Below are positions 47,197-57,600 of a stretch of DNA of 64,000 nt, one piece after another (the first letter of the stretch is position 1; every line of letters begins with the position of its first letter). The DNA comes from Pseudopedobacter sp038243635 (GTDB lineage: Bacteria > Bacteroidota > Bacteroidia > Sphingobacteriales > Sphingobacteriaceae), in contig JBBSQW010000013.1 of NCBI GenBank assembly GCA_038243635.1, forward strand, positions 40,051 through 104,050. The letters run 5' to 3'. The notes beneath the pieces are model-generated. The model made no database searches and was not told the DNA's origin. It saw only the letters and a list, made by a program, of their open reading frames with translations. Position numbers and translations under genes: made by a program.

Positions 47197-49845
47197 TTGA
47201 TTTTGAAATTTAACTATATTTTTTTTACATGTGTCTTACTATTTGTAAACATTAGTACAAAAGCCAATGCCTTCTTGCAGCAAGATACCGTAAAAAATAT
47301 TGTAGTAAACGATAGTGTTCCTGTTGTTAAAACGGATAGCCTTAAGAAAAAGTCTAAAGCTGGTGAAATTACCGACGTAATTAAAGCTGTAGCTTCTGAC
47401 TCTTCTTGCTACGATGTGAAAGAAAATGTGATGTATCTTTTTGGTAACGCTAGAATTACCTATGGCGAAGCCCAAGTTGATGCAGGTTATATAAAGGTTG
47501 ATTATAAGGACAATACGGTTTTCGCGAAAGGGATAACAGATTCTTTAGGGCGGTTTTCTGGATTGCCCATTTTTAAAGACCCATCACAAGGAGCGTTAAC
47601 AGCTGATTCTGTTTTTTATAATTTTAAGACAGCGAAAGGTAAAATTTTTCAGGTTTACTCTGAGCAAGATGGTGGGTACATTACCGGTGGCAAGATTAAG
47701 AAGCAGAAGAATGATGAGGTACACATGAAAAATGTGATTTATTCTACCTGTAATTTACCTTCGCCACATCAGCATTTTGGTATTGTAATTACTAAGGGAA
47801 TAGCTACAGAAAATCAGATTGTTACAGGGCCCGCCTACATGGTAATTGAGGATGTGCCTTTACCTTTTATTTTGCCTTTTGGGTTTTTCCCTAAACCAAA
47901 TAAGAGGGCATCAGGAATTTTATTGCCACAAGTAGGTGAGGATGCCACTTTAGGCTTTTTTCTGCGTGATTTTGGTTATTATATTGGTTTAAACGATTAT
48001 TGGGATTTAACCTTGAAAGGTGGAGTTTACTCCAAAGGCTCTTACGAAGCCAATGCGGCTAGTAGGTACACAAAACGTTATAAATACAGTGGAAATATTT
48101 ATCTTTCGTACTCGTCACGTAAATTTGGTGTAGAAGGAACGCCAGAATATGAAAACCCTACTAAAGATTTTCAAATCAGGTGGTCGCATCAACAAAATCC
48201 AAACGCCCGTCCAGGTACTAATTTTGGAGCCTCGGTAAATGCTAGTACCAGAGGTGCTTTTAAAAACGTACCGGGTTATAGCTACCAGCAAATTGTACAA
48301 AACCAGTTAAGTTCAAGTATATCCTACAGTAAAAACTGGGCAAATTCTCCTTTTAGTTTAACAACAGCTTTAACGCACAGTCAAGATTTATCAACCGGAA
48401 CGGTATCTGTTAGTTTACCAAGTTTAAACTTTAGCATGAGTACTTTAAATCCGTTTGATTCGAAAGAAAGAGTGGGCGAGCAAAAGTGGTATCAACGAAT
48501 TGCAGTAGGTTATTCTTTGCAGGCAGATAATCAGTTAAATACTTTCGATTCGTTGCTGTTTAAAAGCGAAAGTTTAAAAAGATTACGTAGTGGCGTTCAG
48601 CACAATATTCCCATCTCCATGTCGTCGAAGGTGTTAAAGTTTTTCCAGTTTAGCCAAAGCATCAACTATAGTGAGAAATGGTATTTCCAAACCATTAGAA
48701 AACAATATGTTGCCAGGCCAACGCCTATGGGAACTATTGATTCGGTTGCGTTAGATACCATTCCGGGGTTTAGGCGAGCTGCTGATTACAGTGTAGGTGG
48801 AAGTTTAAGTACCAAGATTTATGGTATGGTAAATTTTAAGAAAGGGAAATTGATGGCTATTCGGCATGTGATTACACCTAATGTGGGTTTCTCTTACCGC
48901 CCAGATTTTGGACAAGCCAAGTTTGGCTACTATGATAGTTTACAGGTTGATCAATACGGTAGAAGGCAAGCTTATTCTATTTTTGAAAACAGTTTATATG
49001 GTGGCCCTGGAAATGGAAAAAGTGCGGCAATCAATTTTGGGTTAGATAATAATATTGAAGTTAAGGTGCGTAGCGCTAAAGATACCACCAATAATGGTAT
49101 CCGAAAGATTCCGATTTTGCAGGGATTATCGATAAACGGATCTTATAATTTTGTGGCAGACAGTTTAAAACTTTCGCAATTAAGTTTTGGTGGACGAACG
49201 TTCTTCACTGAAAAGTTAGGCGTCAGTTTTTCAGGCTCTTTTGATCCTTACGTTTTTTATACCGAAACTGTTAGTGGCAGGTTACAAGGAAGAAACATTA
49301 ATAGATATAGATGGCAAGATGGTCAATTACCCCGTTTAACTAATTTTAATTTTTCCTTTGATTATAGTTTAAACTCTAGCTCGCTAGGTAAAAATAGTAA
49401 GGCAAATAATCCGCCGCCACCGGGGAATAACGGTGATCTTTTCAATCGTGTAAATGCCCAACAGGCAGAACAGTTGCAGCAAATCAGTAGAAACGCGAAT
49501 GCTTTTGTTGATTTTAACATTCCGTGGAATCTGAGTTTTTACTATAATTTCAACTATTCAAACAGTGGACTACAAAAGCAATTGGTACAAACATTGAATG
49601 CCAATGGCGATTTTAACCTAACACCAAAATGGAAGGTGCAGTTTAACACCGGTTACGATTTTAGAAATAATGCCATCAGTTTAACTTCCTTTTCTATTTA
49701 CAGAGACTTACATTGTTGGGACATGTCCGTCCGGTGGATTCCTTTCGGGCCATATCAGAGTTACAGTATAGATCTACGGGTTAAATCTTCAATCTTACAA
49801 GATTTGAAACTGAGTAAAAGAAGAGAATATTATAACGAATTTTAA
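47197..49845 (+). CDS. lptD: LPS-assembly protein LptD-like outer-membrane protein
   Basis: Outer-membrane barrel of 882 residues that inserts lipopolysaccharide into the outer leaflet. The signal peptide MILKFNYIFFTCVLLFVNIS ends near KANA. An OstA/LptA-like jellyroll follows (about residues 70-230: VMYLFGNARITYGEAQVDAGYIKVDYKDN begins it), with PLPFILPFGFFPKPNKRASG leading into the barrel. The first codon is TTG at 47197; no ATG precedes the signal region, and the next Met is about 80 residues in. Bacteroidota LptD is distant from E. coli's. cinA follows 3 bp later. Confidence 0.88.
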   Translation: MILKFNYIFFTCVLLFVNISTKANAFLQQDTVKNIVVNDSVPVVKTDSLKKKSKAGEITDVIKAVASDSSCYDVKENVMYLFGNARITYGEAQVDAGYIKVDYKDNTVFAKGITDSLGRFSGLPIFKDPSQGALTADSVFYNFKTAKGKIFQVYSEQDGGYITGGKIKKQKNDEVHMKNVIYSTCNLPSPHQHFGIVITKGIATENQIVTGPAYMVIEDVPLPFILPFGFFPKPNKRASGILLPQVGEDATLGFFLRDFGYYIGLNDYWDLTLKGGVYSKGSYEANAASRYTKRYKYSGNIYLSYSSRKFGVEGTPEYENPTKDFQIRWSHQQNPNARPGTNFGASVNASTRGAFKNVPGYSYQQIVQNQLSSSISYSKNWANSPFSLTTALTHSQDLSTGTVSVSLPSLNFSMSTLNPFDSKERVGEQKWYQRIAVGYSLQADNQLNTFDSLLFKSESLKRLRSGVQHNIPISMSSKVLKFFQFSQSINYSEKWYFQTIRKQYVARPTPMGTIDSVALDTIPGFRRAADYSVGGSLSTKIYGMVNFKKGKLMAIRHVITPNVGFSYRPDFGQAKFGYYDSLQVDQYGRRQAYSIFENSLYGGPGNGKSAAINFGLDNNIEVKVRSAKDTTNNGIRKIPILQGLSINGSYNFVADSLKLSQLSFGGRTFFTEKLGVSFSGSFDPYVFYTETVSGRLQGRNINRYRWQDGQLPRLTNFNFSFDYSLNSSSLGKNSKANNPPPPGNNGDLFNRVNAQQAEQLQQISRNANAFVDFNIPWNLSFYYNFNYSNSGLQKQLVQTLNANGDFNLTPKWKVQFNTGYDFRNNAISLTSFSIYRDLHCWDMSVRWIPFGPYQSYSIDLRVKSSILQDLKLSKRREYYNEF

Positions 49846-49848
49846 TAT

Positions 49849-51096
49849 ATGCAAGCAGAGCTAATTACCATCGGCGATGAAATTTTAATCGGACAGATTG
49901 TTGACACAAATTCTGAGTGGATGGCAACCGAGCTTAATAAAATAGGTATCAAGGTTAAGCAGATTAGTTCTGTTTCTGATGATGTAGAACATATTTTGGC
50001 CGCTTTGGCCGAAGCAGAAAAAAGAGCAGATTTAATTCTGATTACTGGAGGTTTAGGCCCCACAAAAGACGATATTACCAAGAAAACCTTAGCAAAATAT
50101 TTTAATTGCGATGAATATGTGCTTCACGAGCCCTCGTTGGATATCGTGAAACGAATTTTTGCAAGGCACAATCGCCCGTTGTTGGATATAAATGCACAGC
50201 AAGCAATGGTGCCCAAAGTGTGCGAAGTAATATTAAATGAGCAAGGTACTGCGCCTGCAATGCTGTTTAGAAAAGAACAAAAGCTCTTTATATCTATGCC
50301 TGGTGTTCCCTACGAGATGAAGAACATTATGAATAGTGCTGTAATTCCGCTTATTCAAAACACTTATCATTTGCCAGCCGTATATCACCAAACCATTTTA
50401 ACAGCCGGCGTAGGTGAGTCTTTTTTAGCCGAAATTTTAGAGCCCATTGAAGATAGTTTGCCAGCTTATATTAAGCTTGCTTATTTACCTAGGTTAGGTT
50501 CTGTAAGGTTACGCTTAAGTACGACTGAACACGCTTCTGAAGCTTTAATTAAAGAAGTTAACGCTTTCGCTGATCAAATTACAGATGCCATCCCGAATGA
50601 CTGGGTAGCAAAAGAAGATTTGCCGATAGAAAAAGTGATATTAGACTTAATGAAACAACGATCCCTGACTCTTTCTGTAGCAGAAAGTTGCACAGGTGGC
50701 GACGTTGCAAGCACCATTACCCAACATGCTGGCTGTTCTTCAGTATTTTTGGGAGGGGCGGTTACCTACGCTAATAGTTTAAAAATAAAAGTTTTGGGTG
50801 TAAAACCAGATACTTTGGATTGTTTTGGTGCCGTAAGTGAGGAAACGATAAGGGAAATGGCTCAAGGAGCAATCATGAATTTCGAATCTGATTATAGCGT
50901 TGCGGTTAGCGGTATCGCTGGACCAGATGGTGGTACACCTGAAAAACCGGTTGGTACGGTCTGGATTGCCGTTGCCAATAAAAAAGAAGTGGTTGCTAAG
51001 AAGTTTACTTTCGGGAATAAAAGAGCTCAGAATATTGAAAGAGCTACAATGGCCGCTTTTACACTTTTATTTAAACTGTTGAAATCTCATAGTTAA
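49849..51096 (+). CDS. cinA: CinA family protein (NMN deamidase / competence-damage protein)
   Basis: Two-domain cytoplasmic protein of 415 residues. The N-terminal molybdopterin-binding-like domain has ITIGDEILIGQIVDTNSEWM and LITGGLGPTKDDITKK. The C-terminal CinA domain has VAESCTGGDVASTIT, FLGGAVTYAN and GIAGPDGGTPEKPVGTVWIA, with the catalytic Ser in the ESCTGG motif. It hydrolyses nicotinamide mononucleotide and ADP-ribose-type compounds in pyridine nucleotide salvage. It begins 3 bp after lptD, so it is cotranscribed. Confidence 0.93.
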   Translation: MQAELITIGDEILIGQIVDTNSEWMATELNKIGIKVKQISSVSDDVEHILAALAEAEKRADLILITGGLGPTKDDITKKTLAKYFNCDEYVLHEPSLDIVKRIFARHNRPLLDINAQQAMVPKVCEVILNEQGTAPAMLFRKEQKLFISMPGVPYEMKNIMNSAVIPLIQNTYHLPAVYHQTILTAGVGESFLAEILEPIEDSLPAYIKLAYLPRLGSVRLRLSTTEHASEALIKEVNAFADQITDAIPNDWVAKEDLPIEKVILDLMKQRSLTLSVAESCTGGDVASTITQHAGCSSVFLGGAVTYANSLKIKVLGVKPDTLDCFGAVSEETIREMAQGAIMNFESDYSVAVSGIAGPDGGTPEKPVGTVWIAVANKKEVVAKKFTFGNKRAQNIERATMAAFTLLFKLLKSHS

Positions 51097-51241
51097 ACGC
51101 CGAGCAAAATTTTAAGATTTATCAAAGAAGTGAAAAGCTTTTTGATATGTAACCGAATATTTTAGTCGAAAACAGTTGGATGATTGTTAGGCTAAAAAGC
51201 ATTATATTATTAATTTTGATTTTAAAATTTATATAAACTCC

Positions 51242-52615
51242 ATGGCTCAATACGAACTTTTATTACCAAAGATGGGAGAAAGCGTTGCGGAAGCAACGAT
51301 TATTAAATGGGCGAAACAAGTTGGAGACCAAGTAGAAATTGACGATACCGTACTAGAAATTGCAACCGATAAGGTAGATTCTGATGTACCATCGCCAGTG
51401 AAAGGGAAATTAATTGAGCAGCGATTTAAAGAAAATGAAATTGCGCAAGTTGGGGATGTAATTGCGATTATTGAAACAGAAGGTATAGAATCCACAGCTG
51501 AATCTGTAAAAGAAGAAAATATTATCGCCGAACCTGAGATTGAGCAAGAAATCCCGTATGTTCCTGAAACTATAGAAGAGGAACCTAAAGAACAACAAAA
51601 TGATTTTTCTGCAACAGGGCGTTTTTACTCACCTTTAGTTAAAAGTATAGCACAAGAAGAAGGTATTGATTTTGCTGATTTAGATCAAATAAAAGGTTCT
51701 GGAAATGATGGTAGGGTAACAAAAGATGATTTGCTCAATTACATTGCAAACCGAAGTTCGCAAACTACGAATATTCACAACAATGCTCAACCACAAAACA
51801 CCGCGGAAAAAGCGAGAGAAGAAAAAGAGGCTTCGCAAGCTAGCGATTCAGCGCCTGCAACTATAGTTGATAAACCTGCAGTTCCTTTTACTGCTAACAA
51901 GCCCATGTCTGACGAGATTTTGGAGATGGATAGAATGCGTAGGGTGATTTCTGAACACATGATCGCGAGTAAAGAAATTGCAGCTCATGTAACTTCTTTT
52001 GTGGAGGCAGACGTAACCAATATGGTATTATGGAGAGAAAGAGTGAAAACTGCTTTTGAAAAGCGTGAAGGTGAGAAAATAACCTTTACTCCAATATTTG
52101 TAGAGGCGGTTACCAAGGCTATTAAGGATATGCCAATGATTAATATATCTTTAAATGGTAGTCAAATTATTAAGAAAAAAGACATTAATATAGGGATGGC
52201 TGCGGCTTTGCCAAATGGAAACTTGATTGTACCCGTAATCAAAAACGCTGACCAGTTAAATTTGGTAGGATTAACCAAAGCTGTAAACGATTTAGCAAAA
52301 AGAGCGAAGGAAAATAAGCTTGTACCAGATGAGGTAAAAGGAGGGACGTTTACACTGACCAATATCGGTGGTTTTGGAAATATCATGGGGACGCCAATTA
52401 TTAACCAGCCGCAAGTCGCTATTTTAGCTGTAGGTGCCATTAAAAAGAAACCAGCAGTTTTAGAAACGCAGTATGGTGATGTGATTGCAATTAGGCACAT
52501 GATGTATCTCTCGCTTTCTTATGACCATAGAATTGTGGATGGTGCATTGGGCGGTGGTTTTGTAAAACGAGTTGCAGATTACTTGGAGCAATGGGATGTG
52601 AATAGGGAAATCTAA
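51242..52615 (+). CDS. 2-oxo acid dehydrogenase E2 (dihydrolipoyl acyltransferase)
   Basis: Core subunit of a pyruvate, 2-oxoglutarate or branched-chain 2-oxo acid dehydrogenase, 457 residues. The lipoyl domain (1-80) has EIATDKVDSDVPSP with lipoyl-lysine K44. The E3-binding domain (about 128-165) has YSPLVKSIAQEEGID and GSGNDGRVTKDDLLNYI. The catalytic domain (about 225-457) has LTNIGGFG and LSLSYDHRIVDGALGG. The Val/Asp-Ser pair after the lipoyl lysine and the absence of adjacent E1 genes suggest the branched-chain type, but this is not proven. Confidence 0.92.
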   Translation: MAQYELLLPKMGESVAEATIIKWAKQVGDQVEIDDTVLEIATDKVDSDVPSPVKGKLIEQRFKENEIAQVGDVIAIIETEGIESTAESVKEENIIAEPEIEQEIPYVPETIEEEPKEQQNDFSATGRFYSPLVKSIAQEEGIDFADLDQIKGSGNDGRVTKDDLLNYIANRSSQTTNIHNNAQPQNTAEKAREEKEASQASDSAPATIVDKPAVPFTANKPMSDEILEMDRMRRVISEHMIASKEIAAHVTSFVEADVTNMVLWRERVKTAFEKREGEKITFTPIFVEAVTKAIKDMPMINISLNGSQIIKKKDINIGMAAALPNGNLIVPVIKNADQLNLVGLTKAVNDLAKRAKENKLVPDEVKGGTFTLTNIGGFGNIMGTPIINQPQVAILAVGAIKKKPAVLETQYGDVIAIRHMMYLSLSYDHRIVDGALGGGFVKRVADYLEQWDVNREI

Positions 52616-52740
52616 GGATTAAGCGCAATGTTATATGCTTAATGTTTAGGCTGGAAAGACAAATGACTAAAAAGACAACCTACCTATGTATGATTTAGCT
52701 ATGTATTTTTTGTAAAATAAGATTTAAAATATAAGGTATC

Positions 52741-52784
52741 AAAAAAGCGGGCTATCTCTGATTAAGAGGTAGTCCGCTTTTTTA
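52741..52784. terminator. Bidirectional terminator between the E2 and 52798 genes
   Basis: AAAAAAGCGGGCTATCTC and GAGGTAGTCCGCTTTTTT form an 18-bp stem (two wobbles) with a 7-nt loop; A and T tracts on both sides serve both strands. Confidence 0.85.
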
Positions 52785-52797
52785 TTTTGAATGGGTA

Positions 52798-53157
52798 CTA
52801 ATTTGCTCCTGCTGCCGCTTTCGCTGCTTCTTGTTCGGCTTTCAATTCCTTTACTTTTGCTTTTTGTCCATCATTTAAAGTAGCTTTAACTACGTCATTG
52901 TGTTTTTTATTGATGACTTTCATTTCATCAGCATTTGGTTTATTGCCTTCTCCAGCTGCTAGCTTTAATGCATCAGTAGCTTTGATTTTCTCAACCATTG
53001 CATTAAAAATCGCAATTTTTTGATTCGCAGAAAGAGAGAGGTTTGTGACCATTATTTCTGTTGGCTTTGCTGCTCTTTCTTCCACAGTTTTTTTCTGTGC
53101 GAAACCTGCGGTAGTTAATGCCACAAATAGGGCGATTGATAAAATGTATTTATTCAT
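52798..53157 (-). CDS. Small exported Lys/Ala-rich protein (Spy-like)
   Basis: Exported protein of 119 residues, signal peptide ending TTAGFAQ. The mature part is helical with two repeat-like stretches, LSLSANQKIAIFNAMVEKI and LNDGQKAKVKELKAEQ. They recall the LTxxQ motifs of Spy/CpxP and the protein at 38936. It ends in a Glu/Ala-rich tail. It is probably a periplasmic stress or chaperone-like protein. It lies 53 bp from the repressor gene, downstream of it on the same strand. Confidence 0.6.
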   Translation of the reverse strand: MNKYILSIALFVALTTAGFAQKKTVEERAAKPTEIMVTNLSLSANQKIAIFNAMVEKIKATDALKLAAGEGNKPNADEMKVINKKHNDVVKATLNDGQKAKVKELKAEQEAAKAAAGAN

Positions 53158-53210
53158 TTATATGAGATTATCCCACTAGGAATCAAAAAAATTAAAAAGG
53201 TTTGACGCAC

Positions 53211-53990
53211 TTAATTATTTTTTTCTTGTTGCAATTGACTAATGGAACGCTGCATTTGCGACATCATGGTTGTTAAGCTCTCCATGGTTGGTTCGGGTGT
53301 TGGTTGCGGCATTTCTGTAGAGATATACCCTTTAGCTCTCCATATCTCCATAATTTCATTAGCCGTTATAAAATAAGGGTCATATACTTGATTGTCAGAT
53401 ACTAACTTTAAACCTTTGTCAGCTTTTATTTTAGACCCAATTCTTTTATAAACTACACCTTCATTACTGCTAATAATAACCGCAGTTTCGCCAACTTTTA
53501 AATCGTTCCAATTTTCTACATACTCCGAAATGATAATAGAGCCGGAAGGAAGTGGCAACATAGAGTCTCCTTTAATTTCAAAAGCTCGGTAGGTACCATG
53601 TTTAAAAATAGGCAAAGAGAATTTAGGTAAAGTAGCTACGTACTCTGGATCGCTATAACCATTTAAATATCCAGCACTCGCTTTAACTGGTACCAGCTCA
53701 ATATTCTCGTTATCGTCCTTGTCTACCGTTATGCTAAGCACCCGAACGTTGGAGGCATCGCCTTTTGGTTTAGGTTTCCACTGCGCATCAATTTTTTCAT
53801 TGATGATTTCATCAATACTTAATTCAAAAAATTCGGCAAACTTTTGAAGCAGTTCATATTTAGGGTCGGCTCGCTCTTCTTCATACGCACCCACTAAAGA
53901 TCTTTTGATTTCCATAGTGTCTGCAAACTGTTGTTGCGTAAGTCCTCTTTTCTTTCTAAGGAACTTGATGTTTTCTGATATTTTACCCAT
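53211..53990 (-). CDS. LexA/CI-like repressor: XRE helix-turn-helix plus S24 self-cleavage domain
   Basis: Transcription factor of 259 residues. An XRE helix-turn-helix is at residues 7-62 (IKFLRKKRGLTQQQFADTME, SLVGAYEEERADPKYELLQK). The C-terminal S24 domain (about 100-220) has the complete self-cleavage set: an Ala-Gly bond at A106-G107 in KASAGYLNGY, the nucleophile S143 in IKGDSMLPLPSG and the base K182 in VVYKRIG. The spacings (37 and 39) are close to LexA's (35 and 37). A Pro/Gln-rich coiled tail follows. It is divergent from the 54104 gene; a 17-bp palindrome lies between them. Confidence 0.88.
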   Translation of the reverse strand: MGKISENIKFLRKKRGLTQQQFADTMEIKRSLVGAYEEERADPKYELLQKFAEFFELSIDEIINEKIDAQWKPKPKGDASNVRVLSITVDKDDNENIELVPVKASAGYLNGYSDPEYVATLPKFSLPIFKHGTYRAFEIKGDSMLPLPSGSIIISEYVENWNDLKVGETAVIISSNEGVVYKRIGSKIKADKGLKLVSDNQVYDPYFITANEIMEIWRAKGYISTEMPQPTPEPTMESLTTMMSQMQRSISQLQQEKNN

Positions 53991-54010
53991 TTCAAAAAAA
54001 AATTTGTTTT

Positions 54011-54027
54011 TGCTAAAAAAGTTAGCA
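54011..54027. promoter_or_regulatory. Candidate operator TGCTAA-N5-TTAGCA
   Basis: Perfect inverted repeat with 6-bp arms and a 5-bp centre, in the 113-bp gap between the divergent repressor and GIY-YIG-like genes, 21 bp before the repressor ATG. Size, symmetry and position fit an autoregulatory site for the dimeric XRE domain. A single copy was seen in this gap. Confidence 0.5.
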
Positions 54028-54103
54028 TCTTTATGCCAATAAAATTAGTAATTATTTTTTGATTTCGGAAACAGATTTTTAAATCATTTTTTAAGCCTTA
54101 TAT

Positions 54104-54484
54104 ATGAACACTTTAATCAGTAGAAAAAGCAACAGCGCTAGTATGAAGAAGTACGTATTTATAGTAACAGATCGTAATAGAAACAATTTACACGTCGGCT
54201 TAAGCACAGATATTTTGAAAACAATGGACTTTTACAAAAAAATGCCAAGCTTAATGTTTGATGCTAGTCAGCAATTAACTCGTTTGGTTTATTTTGAAGA
54301 GTTGAATGATGAGGCTAGTGCAACTAACAGGTTTAACTTGCTTAATAGATTTACACGTATTCAAAAGGAACGAATGATTAGAACGGTGAATGCAGATTGG
54401 TTAGATCTAACAATGGCTCTAAGACATGAAAATATCGTGAGTGCTGTCCGTTTACCTCAACATGTTCTAAGTTTTGCATCTTAA
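54104..54484 (+). CDS. Degenerate GIY-YIG-fold protein, catalytic residues lost
   Basis: Protein of 126 residues. From residue 15 the pattern follows small UvrC/URI-type GIY-YIG nucleases: YVFIVTDRNRNNLHVGLSTD corresponds to the GIY and YIG strands, RLVYFEELNDE to the next strand, and the ending has MIRTVNADWLDLT. The key residues are changed: YIG is HVG (30-32), the catalytic Arg position is near T40, and the metal-binding Glu position holds R76 (NRFNLLNRF where active relatives have RE-x-QL). It is therefore probably not a nuclease but a nucleic-acid-binding relic or regulator. It is divergent from the self-cleaving repressor. Confidence 0.7.
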   Translation: MNTLISRKSNSASMKKYVFIVTDRNRNNLHVGLSTDILKTMDFYKKMPSLMFDASQQLTRLVYFEELNDEASATNRFNLLNRFTRIQKERMIRTVNADWLDLTMALRHENIVSAVRLPQHVLSFAS

Positions 54485-54639
54485 TTTAGGTTGCGATTAG
54501 TCGCAAACTTCTCTATTAAGTATTTCAGTGTTTAATAACTATTTTAAGACATTGAAAAATATTCTAATTATGAGTAGCTAAAAATCTTGATATTTATTAC
54601 TTTGCGTAATTATATTAACAATGTGTGTTTTTTCTACGA

Positions 54640-57600
54640 ATGAAGCTTAATTATAAATTACATATTTTATTTATAGGTTTCTTATTTGCTTTTCAAAAAA
54701 CTTCTGCGCAAAACGTTTCGAATGAAGGGTTAGAGTTTTGGGCATGTTTTCCAGATCATGTACCGTCTGAAGAGAAAATTGCGACAATGTCTTTATTTAT
54801 CACTTCAAAAAATAATTCAAGTGGAGTTGTTTCCTGTGATAGTTACTCAGAACCATTTACTGTAAAGGCCAATACAGTCACAGAAATACTTGTTCCACGT
54901 ACGGCGTCTTTTATTGGGAGCGGTAGTGGTATATCTAAAAATAAAGGCATACGCGTAAAAGTAAATGAGGGACAAGCAAAAGTGGTGGTTTATGCGCATG
55001 TTTTTGCAGGTTTTAGGTCTGCCGCCACATTGGTGCTTCCTTACGAAGCACTGGGGAGTAAGCACTTTGCAATGGCTTATGATCAAAAACCGGCGCTAGA
55101 TAACAATTATCATTCACAGATAGATGTAGTTGCTGTTGAGCCAAACACAACTATCAATATTAGACCAGTGATTAATGGTGTTCCGCAAGCTGCATTCTCG
55201 CAAACCTTAGTTAACATAGGCGATGTGTACCAATTCCAAAATATTCAAGATGTTACCGGTACACTAATAGAGGTGGACTCTTTAACATCTGGTTGTAAAA
55301 GAATAGCGGTGTTTTCAGGTAGTTCAGGTATCGGCATAAGTACACCAACATGTGATATTTTCGATTTAAAACAGCCTTCTTTAGATCCTCTTTTACAACA
55401 ACTTTACCCTATAGAAAGTTGGGGCAAGACCTTTCCATTAGTTCCTTTTTATAATCGTAACGCAGGTAGTATTTATCGTGTGATTGCGTCTGAAGATAAT
55501 ACAAACGTCACAGTAAATGGAGTTAAAACCATTTTGAATGCGGGTACATTTTACTCGTCGCCTCCAATTACTAGTATTTCGCTTATACAGGCTGATAAAC
55601 CTATCTCTGTAGCGCAGTTCGCCATCAGTCAGTTTTGTTCTGATAGTAGAAATGAATTTGCCGATGTAATTGTTGGCGACCCAGATATGGTAATACTGAA
55701 TCCGCTGGAGTATAGCATAGATAGAATTACACTATACTCTTCTTCTAAATTGGCCATTACTGAACAATATATAAACGTAGTCATTCCGACCAATAAGGTT
55801 TCAACTTTCACACTTAATAAAGTTAATTTCACAAATAACTTTAGTCCAATTCCTAACTCCACTAGTTATTCTTATGCTCAGATTAATTTAACTGGGCTAG
55901 GTACAAATTTTAACTTGGCAGCAGATACAGGTTTTAATGCAATGGCATATGGTTTTGGTCAAACAGAGTCTTATGCTTACTCGGCTGGTACAAGTTTGGC
56001 CGCCACCACTATTGTTAACGCAGTAAAATACGGTACCAACGATGTTGTAGAAATAGCATGCGTTAATCAACCGTATGATTTTAAACTATACTTACCTTAC
56101 ATTCCTACAAAGTTAACATGGCAATTAGGTACTAGTACAGCAACAATTACTCAAAATGCGCCTGCAGCCGAACAAGTAGTTATTAATAATAAATTACTAT
56201 ACCAATTTAAATTACCTGCTAATAAAGCTTTTACAACTAGTGGTACAAAAAATATAACTGTTGTATCCAGCATACCGGTTGGCGCTAGCGTGTGTTCTAC
56301 CGTAGATGAAGAAAAAATAAATTATACTTTTGAGGTGAGTGATTTGCCTGTAGCGGAGTTTACTGCACCTGCAAAAGTGTGTATTACTAAAGCTGTAAAG
56401 TTTGCATATATTGAGAAAAACGTTGGAGAACCTGTAATTTCTTGGTTGTGGGATTTTGGGGATGGCACTACTTCGACAGAACAAAGTCCTTCGCATCTTT
56501 ATACCAAATTAAAGGCCTATAAAGTTAAATTAAGCTTAACAAGCAAAGCGGGTTGTATTTCAGACATTTTCGAAAAAAGCATCGAAATAATTAAGCCACT
56601 AAACAACAAGTTTGAGATTGTGAGTCCTTTATGCACCAATACCAGTATCTCATTTGTCGATCAAACTGTTTCTACAGATGGAATTATTGAATGGTTGTGG
56701 GATTTTGGCGATGGAACTACAGCGAACGAACAAAACCCTTTTCATACCTATTCTAAAAGTGGTACCTATCAACTGCGTCTTAGTACCAAATCACAAACGG
56801 GCTGTACCGAAACTTTAGAAAAAACAATTAAAGTCACTGATCCAGCAGAAATTGATTTTACCGATCCAGGGTCTTGCATCAATGATTTAGTAGCTTTTAA
56901 CGCGATTATTAAAGGTGGTACTGTAAGTTCTTGGTTATGGGATTTTGGTGACGGTTCTATAGACATAAACGAACGAGTTAAACAAAATCCACAACATAAA
57001 TATATAAGTACTGGAGTCTATAATGTAAGCTTAAAAGCAACAACTCTTCAAGGATGCGTTACCACGCTAATCAAAACAATTACCATAAGTGATTCAAACC
57101 CTAAGGTAAGTTTTGAAGTTTTAGACAAAAACAGTTTGTGCAGTAATACAGCAGTTAATTTCAAAAACACCTCCACCATTGTATTTGGGAATATAGTTAA
57201 GTTAGAGATTATTTACGAAAACAAAGCAGGTGGAGCTTCCGTAATTTTTACTGATGATACCCCAACATTTGGCGAAATTTACACTTATAAGTACCCTAAA
57301 TCTTCTGTAGATCAAAATTATCAAGTTGTTTTTAGGACATACTCGGGCCAGTTATGTTATCAAGAATCTGAACCATTAACCTTAACGGTGAGTGGTAGTC
57401 CAGAACTAAAATTTGATAATGTGGAGCCAGTCTGTTTAAATAGTCCTAAATTTTTATTGAGTGCTGCAAAAGAAACAACGGGTATAAAAGGAGCTTTTAA
57501 ATTAGAAGGTAAAGGAATTGTAGGTAATTACTTTGACCCAGCGTTTGCAGGTACAGGCGAACATTTGATCACTTACACTTTCATAGCCACAAACGGTTGT

